Below the pieces are notes generated by a model. It saw only the letters and a list, made by a program, of their open reading frames with translations, was not told the origin of the DNA and searched no databases. From Collinsella aerofaciens (lineage in GTDB: Bacteria; Actinomycetota; Coriobacteriia; Coriobacteriales; Coriobacteriaceae): a stretch of 20,854 nt of DNA. The position numbers and the translations under genes are program-made. Where the stretch lies: the NCBI GenBank assembly GCA_008668235.1, contig RQCP01000009.1, positions 1-20,854 on the forward strand, in the 5' to 3' direction. This document shows positions 15,787 to 20,854 of the stretch, one piece after another. The number at the start of each line of letters is the position of its first letter. Positions within the stretch are counted from its first letter, which is position 1.

Positions 15787-17328
15787 CTACTGTGCGGTAC
15801 TGAGCGAGCGCTTGACTGCATCACGCCAGCCCGCAAGGTTTTGCTCGCGACGCTCGGCGGACATATGGGGAAGGAAGGTCCTAACGATCTGGGCATTTTG
15901 CTCCAGCTCTTCAAGGTCTTCCCAATAGCCGACGGCAAGACCCGCCAAGTACGCGGCACCGATTGCCGTGGTCTCCACCGTCTCGCATTGCAGCACGGGG
16001 ATATCCAGCAGGTCGGCCTGGAATTGCATGATGAACTCGTTGCGTGAGGCGCCGCCATCGACGGACAGGCGCTCAATCGAAAGCCCCACGTCCTGCTCCA
16101 TGGCGCGCAGCACGTCGTAGCTCTGATATGCCATGGATTCGCAGGCGGCACGTACGATGGTCGCACGGCTCGAGGCGCCGGTCAGACCGCACACGATACC
16201 GCGAGCATGCGGGTCCCACCAGGGAGCACCCAAACCCGCAAAGGCGGGAACGAAGTAGCAGCCCTCGTTGTCGCTAATCGAAGCGGCGAGTTGTGCCGAC
16301 TCGCTCACGCTCGAGATGATGCCCATGTTGTTGCGAAGCCAGTTCATCGTTGAGCCTGCGGCAAAAATAGAGCCCTCGAGCGCATAGCTGACTTTGCCGT
16401 CCGCAGCGATACCGATGGTGGAGACCAGGCCATTCTTGGATTCGACGATCTCGTCGCCGGTGTTCATGAGCATAAAGCAGCCCGTGCCATAGGTGTTTTT
16501 GGTCTGGCCGGGACGGAAACAACAGTGGCCGAACAGCGACGCCTGTTGGTCACCCGCCACGCCCATGATGGGCGGCATGTTGGTCATGATGTCGCTCGCG
16601 ACGCGGCCGTAGTCGCCCGAGCTCCAGCGAACCTCGGGCATCATGGAGCGCGGAACGTCAAAGAGTGCCAGCAGGTCGTCGTCCCAATCGAGCGTATGGA
16701 TATTAAAGAGTGCCGTGCGGCTGGCATTGGTGTAGTCGGTGGCAAAGACCTGGCCGCCGGTGAGGTTGTAGATGAGCCAGGTGTCGATGGTGCCAAACAT
16801 GAGGTCGCCCGCCGCCGCGCTCTCGCGTGCGCCATCGACGTTGTCGAGAATCCACTGCACCTTGGAGGCCGAGAAATACGGGTCGAGCGTGAGCCCCGTG
16901 CGGGAGCGCACCAGCTCTTCTGCGCCCCGCGCGACCAGCTCGTCGATCAGAGGTGCGGTGCGACGGCATTGCCACACGATGGCGTTATAGATGGGTTGGC
17001 CGCTTATGCGGTCCCACACCACCGTGGTCTCGCGCTGGTTAGAGATGCCGATGGCGGCAATGCGGTCGGAGTGGATACCGCTCTTAAACTGGACTTCCAT
17101 CATGACGGCGATCTGGCTGGCAAGGACCGTCATGGGGTCTTGCTCTACCCAACCGGGATGTGGGAAGCTGGTTTTGACGCTGCGACGTGCCTGCGCGACG
17201 ATGCATCCGTACTCGTCGACGATGGTCGCAAGTACCGAGGTGGTGCCGCAGTCGAGCGCCATGATGTAGGAACCGCCAAAGTCAAACGAGGCATCTTCCA
17301 TGCCCAGGCTGCCCAGATTCAACGACAT
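15787..17328 (-). CDS. glpK: Glycerol kinase (FGGY family), atypical phosphate loop
   Basis: 513-residue FGGY carbohydrate kinase that best fits glycerol kinase, which makes sn-glycerol 3-phosphate from glycerol and ATP. Residues known to hold glycerol in E. coli GlpK are all kept: R99-E100 in NQRETT, W119 in IVWQCRRT, Y151 in LDPYFSASK and D260-Q261 in GDQQASLFG. HPGWVEQDP and FVPAFAGLGAPWWDP are also classic. In the first phosphate loop the text is ALDCGTTSVLAT where E. coli has ALDQGTTSSRAV, so Gln11, Ser16 and Arg17 are Cys, Val and Leu. The ATG at 17328 has AAGGG eight bases before it and gives ~16 extra N-terminal residues; M10 or M23 are alternatives. No glycerol facilitator or glycerol-phosphate dehydrogenase gene is near. 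It follows tsaC by 13 nt. Confidence 0.85.
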   Translation of the reverse strand: MSLNLGSLGMEDASFDFGGSYIMALDCGTTSVLATIVDEYGCIVAQARRSVKTSFPHPGWVEQDPMTVLASQIAVMMEVQFKSGIHSDRIAAIGISNQRETTVVWDRISGQPIYNAIVWQCRRTAPLIDELVARGAEELVRSRTGLTLDPYFSASKVQWILDNVDGARESAAAGDLMFGTIDTWLIYNLTGGQVFATDYTNASRTALFNIHTLDWDDDLLALFDVPRSMMPEVRWSSGDYGRVASDIMTNMPPIMGVAGDQQASLFGHCCFRPGQTKNTYGTGCFMLMNTGDEIVESKNGLVSTIGIAADGKVSYALEGSIFAAGSTMNWLRNNMGIISSVSESAQLAASISDNEGCYFVPAFAGLGAPWWDPHARGIVCGLTGASSRATIVRAACESMAYQSYDVLRAMEQDVGLSIERLSVDGGASRNEFIMQFQADLLDIPVLQCETVETTAIGAAYLAGLAVGYWEDLEELEQNAQIVRTFLPHMSAERREQNLAGWRDAVKRSLSTAQ

Positions 17329-17341
17329 CGCTTACACCCTT

Positions 17342-18085
17342 CTATTGCATCGGGTCGGACAGGACCCGCTCGATCTCTGATGCGGGAAGTGCGCCTTGGC
17401 GCAGGATCTGGAGCCCGCCGTGCTGGAACGACACGATGGTCGAGGCGTCGCGACACGGGGTCTCACCGGCGTCGACGGCAACATCGACCCCCTCCAGGAT
17501 GCGACCCTCGACGGCGGCAAAGCTTGCCGGCGAAGGCGCGCCGTGCGTGTTGGCGCTCGTGCAGGCAAGGGGACTGCCGCAGGCGCGGATGAGCGCTTGG
17601 ACCACGGGAGAGGCCGAAGCGCGCAGGGCCACGGTGTCGTCGGCAGCGCGCATAAAGGTCGGCACGCAGGGGGCTGCCTTGACCACGATAGTCAGGGCTC
17701 CCGGCCAGCATCGTCGCGCGAGTACGCGGGCATCTTCCGGGATATCCACGCCATAGCGGTCGAGTGCTTCGACGCCATCGACCAGCCAAGCGACGGTTTG
17801 CGTGAGCTCACGTTGCTTGAGAGTGAAGATACGGCGATAGCCGGTGCCGAGCGCAGGAACTGCGGCGCCATTGACGGCAGCCTGCGGATCGCGCGGCCAC
17901 GATGGGAATTCGCTTGTATCTTGGGGCACGGCGTCCGAGAAGGCGTTGACTGCCACGGCAACACCGTAGACGGTCTCGGTCGGAATCAAGGCCAGGCCGC
18001 CGCGGCCGAGCACCTCGGCCGCGCGCTCGACGGCAAGCCGATGCGGCTCGCGCGTTCCCTCGTATACCCGATAGACCGTCTGCAT
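17342..18085 (-). CDS. L-threonylcarbamoyladenylate synthase (TsaC/Sua5 family)
   Basis: 247 residues of the YrdC/Sua5 fold. Makes threonylcarbamoyl-AMP from Thr, bicarbonate and ATP, the first step to t6A37 in tRNAs that read ANN codons. Visible motifs: LIPTETVYGVAV (33-44), the K-x-R pair in LKQREL (K90, R92), WPGALTIVVKA (127-137) and SANTHGAPSP (177-186). Between the VYG loop and the K-x-R motif there are about 49 residues, against about 19 in E. coli TsaC, so an insertion of ~30 residues (around 48-85, rich in Pro and Ala) is present. It lacks the C-terminal Sua5 domain, so it is TsaC-like in build. The ATG at 18085 has AAGGGG 11 bases upstream. prmC, its usual neighbour, lies on the same strand beyond the toxin-antitoxin genes. 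Confidence 0.87.
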   Translation of the reverse strand: MQTVYRVYEGTREPHRLAVERAAEVLGRGGLALIPTETVYGVAVAVNAFSDAVPQDTSEFPSWPRDPQAAVNGAAVPALGTGYRRIFTLKQRELTQTVAWLVDGVEALDRYGVDIPEDARVLARRCWPGALTIVVKAAPCVPTFMRAADDTVALRASASPVVQALIRACGSPLACTSANTHGAPSPASFAAVEGRILEGVDVAVDAGETPCRDASTIVSFQHGGLQILRQGALPASEIERVLSDPMQ

Positions 18086-18233
18086 GTGTATGCCAGCCCC
18101 TTACGCTCCGGTGCAAGTTTGTTTACTGTGGGGCATTCTCGCACGAAACATTCAACCTATTTGCCCAGAGCGCATGTTGGTTTGGTGAGCGGCTCTAGTA
18201 GTCGGTGAAAGTGAGGGGGTTAATTGAAGATTT

Positions 18234-18536
18234 TTAGCGCGCAAGCGTAACGGTACGATCGGGAAACTCGATGCTTGCAACCAGTTTTCCGCCGAGGCTC
18301 TCTGCGTACCTGCTCAGCGTGTCGAGCCTCATCGAACCCAACTCCCCACGCTCGAGCTCGGATACACGTTTTTGAGAAACGCCCATCGACTGGGCGACCG
18401 ACGCCTGTGTTAGATCTTTTAACCTGCGAATCTGAGCAAGCTTATAGGCTTCGATACGATCGCGAGTCCTCTCCTGCTCGGCGGTAATGGAGTCGCGTGT
18501 TATCCCGCGAGATTCCATATACTCATGCAGTTCCAT
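18234..18536 (-). CDS. HigA-like XRE antitoxin
   Basis: 100 residues with a Cro/C1-type helix-turn-helix at about 38-65 (LKDLTQASVAQSMGVSQKRV, then SELERGE) and a short C-terminal strand region (LGGKLVASIEFPDRTVTL) typical of XRE antitoxins paired with HigB/Gp49-type toxins. It would neutralise the toxin and, with it, repress the promoter at 18933-18960. Its start overlaps the toxin gene by 14 nt. It is the second gene, the toxin-first order of HigBA modules. Confidence 0.85.
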   Translation of the reverse strand: MELHEYMESRGITRDSITAEQERTRDRIEAYKLAQIRRLKDLTQASVAQSMGVSQKRVSELERGELGSMRLDTLSRYAESLGGKLVASIEFPDRTVTLAR

Positions 18537-18918
18537 CTCGATCGAGCCTCCTTACGTGGCGACGGTATATTTGCTCGGCCCTTGGAATGTTGATCGCATA
18601 CCAACCGTTCCATTTTGCCCTTGACGATCCCGCTCGCGACTTATCACCCGCCAATAGCAATACCGCCTGGCGCTTGGGGTCAAAGGCGAAGAGGATGCGA
18701 ATCACCTGCCCACCACACGACGTCACTCTCAGCTCCTTTAAATGATGAAGCTTCGAGCCCTTTACGCGGTCAACCAGCGGACGACCAAGGCTGGGACCTT
18801 CCTTCTCGAGCACCAAAAGGTCTGCATAAATCTGCTTCAGCGTAGCTTCATCCTGCTCATCAAGCCAAGGTTCAATGTAATCAAGCACGATACGGTACCG
18901 ATGCAGCTGATTTGACAT
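18523..18918 (-). CDS. HigB/Gp49-like toxin of a type II toxin-antitoxin system
   Basis: 131 residues of the RelE/ParE superfamily, Gp49/HigB branch, which cleave mRNA on the ribosome. Marks of the branch: LGRPLVDRVKGSKLHHLKELRV (about 45-66), GGQVIRILFAFDPKRQAVLLLAGDKS (about 69-94) and the C-terminal NIPRAEQIYRRHVRRL helix. Basic residues in the middle strands are the likely RNA-contacting ones. The ATG has a strong AAGGAG-type ribosome-binding site. Function is inferred from family and from the overlapping antitoxin; target and activity are not shown by sequence. Confidence 0.83.
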   Translation of the reverse strand: MSNQLHRYRIVLDYIEPWLDEQDEATLKQIYADLLVLEKEGPSLGRPLVDRVKGSKLHHLKELRVTSCGGQVIRILFAFDPKRQAVLLLAGDKSRAGSSRAKWNGWYAINIPRAEQIYRRHVRRLDRDGTA

Positions 18919-18927
18919 ACCTTTCTC

Positions 18928-18960
18928 CTTCTATAGTAGAAGTTTTACGGTATATTGCAA
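18928..18960 (-). promoter_or_regulatory. Promoter and palindromic operator of the toxin-antitoxin module
   Basis: Minus strand TTGCAA (18960-18955), 16-bp spacer, TACTAT (18938-18933). The -10 is embedded in the inverted repeat CTTCTA-TAG-TAGAAG (18928-18942). A palindrome over the -10, 10 bp from the toxin start codon, is the classic arrangement for autorepression by the antitoxin or the complex. Confidence 0.65.
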
Positions 18961-18993
18961 GGACAAACTTGCGCAAATGTCTATTTATTCAGC

Positions 18994-20244
18994 TTAAATA
19001 CGCTGTTTGGGCTCGGTGACGATGGCTCGGACGATGCGGGGGCGATCGGTGAGGTCGTGGACGATACGCACGTCCGAAAGGCCTGCCTGGCGACAGAGCT
19101 CGGCCGCGGCATCGAGGGCACCCTCGTAGAGCTCGCAGGCAAACAGGCCGCCGGCGCGCAACATGTAAGGCGCCGCATTGAGCAGGCGGCGGAAGATATC
19201 GAGGCCGTCGGCGCCGCCCTCGAGCGCCAGGTCGGGCTCAAAGTCCTTGACCTCGTGCGGCAGCGAACGCATGACGCCGGTCGGGATGTAAGGTGGGTTG
19301 GAGACGAGCACGTCGAAGGTGCCCCACTCTTCGCGGGGAATGGAACTCACCAGGTTGGTGAGGCTAAAGGCAACCTCATCTGCCGTGAGGCCGAGGGCGT
19401 CGCGGTTTTTGGTGGCCAGATCGATGGCGCGCGGCTCGATATCGGTGGCGGTGCAGGTAACGTGGCCGCGGCGCTCCCAGGCAAGGGAGAGCGAAATGCA
19501 GCCCGTGCCGCAGCCGACCTCGAGAACGCGGGCAGTGCAGGGCTCGGCTGAGGCAGGCGCAGCGGCATCCTGAGCTGAAGCCGTCTCCTGGCCGGCACCC
19601 TCGATGGCGATGCCGTATTCGTCGAGCTCGGGCTCGGCGGCTTCCGCGGCGTCGGCTTCTGCTGCCTGCGCGGCGGCTTCCTCGGCCTCGCGGTCGGCCA
19701 GCTCCTCGGCATAGGCACGGCTGCCCAGCACGTCGCTGCCTAGTGCCGCCTCATCGGCGGCCGTCAGGTTAGCGGCACGGCGCTCGGCAGTCGCGCGCTC
19801 GTCGGCCAGCGCCGCCTCGGCTTTGCGGGCCTCTTCGACCTCATCGTTCCAAGGCAGCTCAACACGCTGACGGGCAGCAGCCTCGGGGCTCAGCACCTCG
19901 GCATCCAGATAATTGAGGACTTCCTCGACGAGCATCTCGGTCTCGGGGCGCGGAATGAGCACACCGGGGGCGCACGCGACGTCGATCATGCGAAACTGCG
20001 TGCTGCCGGTGATGTATTGCAGCGGCTCGCCCTTAGCGCGGCGGACAACGGCCGCATGCATGGTCTCGAGCTGGGCCGCGTTAAGCGTCTCGTCCATACG
20101 CATATATAGGTCAATGCGCGCCAGGCCCGTGGCGGCGCACAGCAGCCACTCGGCAGAAAGACGGGGGTGCTCCTCGCCGCGCTCGGCCAGGTACTCCTTG
20201 GTCCACTCGAGACAACGCTTGATGGTCCAGATCTCGTTTGCCAT
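18994..20244 (-). CDS. prmC: Release factor N5-glutamine methyltransferase with large insertion
   Basis: 416 residues against about 280 for usual PrmC (HemK), which methylates the Gln of the GGQ motif in RF1 and RF2 with SAM. The N-terminal helical domain (1-100, ending PGVLIPRPETEMLVEEVL) and the Rossmann methyltransferase domain (from 238: VLEVGCGTGCISLSL, ATDIEPRAIDLA, VSNPPYIP, ALEGGADGLDIFRRLL) are both intact, and the NPPY motif that holds the substrate Gln is present. Between them, residues about 115-236 (19537-19902) are an Ala/Glu/Asp-rich low-complexity stretch with predicted helical and coiled-coil character. The frame stays open through it, so it is a real in-frame insertion and not a frameshift. 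The ATG at 20244 has GGGGAGG upstream. prfA, often next to prmC, is not in the ~600 bases upstream. Confidence 0.93.
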   Translation of the reverse strand: MANEIWTIKRCLEWTKEYLAERGEEHPRLSAEWLLCAATGLARIDLYMRMDETLNAAQLETMHAAVVRRAKGEPLQYITGSTQFRMIDVACAPGVLIPRPETEMLVEEVLNYLDAEVLSPEAAARQRVELPWNDEVEEARKAEAALADERATAERRAANLTAADEAALGSDVLGSRAYAEELADREAEEAAAQAAEADAAEAAEPELDEYGIAIEGAGQETASAQDAAAPASAEPCTARVLEVGCGTGCISLSLAWERRGHVTCTATDIEPRAIDLATKNRDALGLTADEVAFSLTNLVSSIPREEWGTFDVLVSNPPYIPTGVMRSLPHEVKDFEPDLALEGGADGLDIFRRLLNAAPYMLRAGGLFACELYEGALDAAAELCRQAGLSDVRIVHDLTDRPRIVRAIVTEPKQRI

Positions 20245-20291
20245 GGGGCCTCCCCTCTTAAGCGCCGGACGGCGCGCGAATGTCGGAGCAG

Positions 20292-20318
20292 ATTGTACGC
20301 GAGGCCAGCGCTTGGCAA
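20292..20318 (-). promoter_or_regulatory. Candidate promoter of prmC
   Basis: Minus strand TTGCCA (20318-20313), 15-bp spacer, TACAAT (20297-20292). Both hexamers match five of six consensus bases, but the spacer is short. It would give a leader of about 40 nt before the prmC ATG. Confidence 0.4.
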
Positions 20319-20407
20319 GGGACGATTGAAGGCGATTATCGAGAATCAGCCCAGAATTTTGCTTGGAACCTGCCTGAAATGTTCATTCGTCGACGTCTAA
20401 ATCTGCA

Positions 20408-20482
20408 TTCGTCAAGCTTTTGGCAAGGTTGACCCAAAACTGACCAATATCTAACCAAGAACTTGCCACATTGCTTGACGAA
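20408..20482. repeat. 75-nt imperfect inverted repeat
   Basis: TTCGTCAAGC (20408-20417) pairs perfectly with GCTTGACGAA (20473-20482). Inside it, TGGCAAGGTT (20421-20430) pairs with AACTTGCCA (20460-20468) with one bulged G. Together they make a two-part stem of about 19 bp around a ~29-nt loop. It lies in the AT-richer, gene-poor stretch beyond prmC. It is not followed by a T run, so it is not an obvious terminator. Confidence 0.6.
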
Positions 20483-20624
20483 CGACCCCTCAAAAACCGT
20501 CCCGCGACTTCTCGGACGCTTTTTCGAGCATTATTTTTAAAAATGATAAGTAACTTTAAGCAGGTAAACAACTTAATTGTTATTAAAGAAGATTGAATAA
20601 ACTCACAAAGCAATGTGCCCAACC

Positions 20625-20680
20625 TAGTCATTGGGGACGCTCTTATTTGACTAGTCGTTTAAGAACGTCCCCAATGACTA
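20625..20680. repeat. Perfect 15-bp-arm palindrome, REP/MITE-like
   Basis: TAGTCATTGGGGACG (20625-20639) and CGTCCCCAATGACTA (20666-20680) are exact inverted repeats. After one mismatch, TCTTA and TAAGA extend the pairing, and GACTAGTC sits at the centre. The whole 56 bp is thus one nearly continuous hairpin. Short GC-boxed palindromes of this form resemble extragenic palindromes or the ends of small mobile elements; the family cannot be named without a search. Confidence 0.7.
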
Positions 20681-20742
20681 CTAAGCCAGGAGTGTCCCAA
20701 ACTGCCGGTAGAAACGATATGAGCAGGACATAAAAACATTGA

Positions 20743-20836
20743 GAGCCCCTGCTGCATGAAAGACCGCGGATTAGGCCGACAATGGTGAGTGTCTAATTCA
20801 GCCGCGGCGGCCACGCCGCATTCATGGAAGGGGCTC
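20743..20836 (+). promoter_or_regulatory. Leader stem-loop masking a ribosome-binding site
   Basis: GAGCCCCT and CATGAA (20743-20750, 20755-20760) pair with TTCATG and AGGGGCTC (20821-20826, 20829-20836). Inside, GCGGCG-GCCA-CGCCGC (20804-20819) is a 6-bp stem with a tetraloop, and CCGCGG-ATTAG faces CTAAT-CCGCGG. The right arm contains the GGAAGGGG that would serve the ATG at 20839, so a transcript entering from the left would hide that site. This resembles the protection some insertion sequences have against outside transcription. Confidence 0.45.
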
Positions 20837-20838
20837 CC

Positions 20839-20854
20839 ATGCTCGATACTACCA
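20839..20854 (+). CDS. Possible start of a truncated ORF at the window edge
   Basis: An ATG at 20839 follows GGAAGGGG at five bases and is read as Met-Leu-Asp-Thr-Thr before the window ends. Sixteen bases cannot identify a product. The good ribosome-binding site and the inverted-repeat structure around it suggest the 5' end of an insertion-sequence gene or of an RNA-regulated gene. The identity is unknown. Confidence 0.3.

Larger units (their letters stand above)
20245..20742. other. Gene-poor, AT-richer region with palindromes
   Basis: No convincing protein gene lies here. The stretch from about 20330 to 20740 is clearly richer in A and T than the rest of the window (for example the run around 20521-20600, with the palindrome ATTTTTAAAAAT). 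It carries the prmC promoter candidate and two large inverted repeats. The composition shift points to horizontally acquired or mobile-element-derived DNA. Confidence 0.55.

Noticed and set aside
16525..18208. Long plus-strand frames opposite glpK and tsaC.
   Set aside because: Shadows of conserved minus-strand genes; no family resemblance.
20498..20524. CGTCC/GGACG stem with TTTT as a plus-strand terminator.
   Set aside because: The stem is only 5 bp with an 11-nt loop and no gene ends upstream of it on that strand.
20383..20631. 82-codon minus-strand frame in the AT-rich right end.
   Set aside because: It runs through the 75-nt inverted repeat and into the REP-like palindrome, with no recognisable domain; treated as non-coding.

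Overview
The window looks like chromosomal DNA of a Coriobacteriia (Actinomycetota) gut bacterium, most likely Collinsella or a close relative. This rests on the minus-strand 16S rRNA 5' end at the left edge, whose text matches my memory of Collinsella 16S, on the GC-rich codon use, and on the gene content. No database search was possible. Almost every gene is on the minus strand; only pepT is on the plus strand.

Layout, left to right. 1-731: the 5' ~328 nt of a 16S rRNA gene and its leader and promoter region, with a boxA-like antitermination site. 732-2132: a phosphoglucomutase/phosphomannomutase-family enzyme. 2291-3619: a two-gene unit of a DtxR/MntR-type metalloregulator and a homocysteine S-methyltransferase-family protein, ended by a clear intrinsic terminator. 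Divergent from it is pepT (peptidase T, 3740-4987); a 20-bp palindrome lies in the shared promoter region. 5237-7762: murA followed by an LCP (LytR-CpsA-Psr) wall-polymer ligase, a cell-envelope pair. 7851-14734: a complete F1Fo ATP synthase operon in the order (atpI-like)-atpB-E-F-H-A-G-D-C, with tight or overlapping junctions, a candidate promoter near 14800 and a strong terminator after atpC. 15016-15663: upp (uracil salvage). 15787-18085: a glycerol kinase and a TsaC/Sua5-type threonylcarbamoyl-AMP synthase. 18234-18918: a HigBA-like toxin-antitoxin module with its own palindromic promoter. 18994-20244: prmC (release-factor methyltransferase) carrying a large Ala/Glu-rich insertion. 20245-20854: an AT-richer, gene-poor stretch full of inverted repeats, ending in what may be the first codons of a mobile-element gene.

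How the parts fit: most of the window is housekeeping (energy coupling, peptidoglycan precursor synthesis and wall polymer attachment, nucleotide salvage, translation fidelity). The accessory signals are concentrated at the right end. There a toxin-antitoxin cassette separates prmC from tsaC, which are commonly neighbours in bacteria, and the DNA beyond prmC contains a 15-bp-arm palindrome, a 75-nt hairpin and a stem that would mask the ribosome-binding site of the terminal ORF, as known for some insertion sequences. Other points of interest are five same-type substitutions in conserved 16S positions, substitutions in the phosphate loop of glycerol kinase, a signal-peptide-like N-terminus on the ATP synthase b subunit, and a mixed MntR/DtxR metal site. 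I did not find an obviously new multi-gene system; the best candidates for new biology are the right-end palindromic elements and the PrmC insertion.
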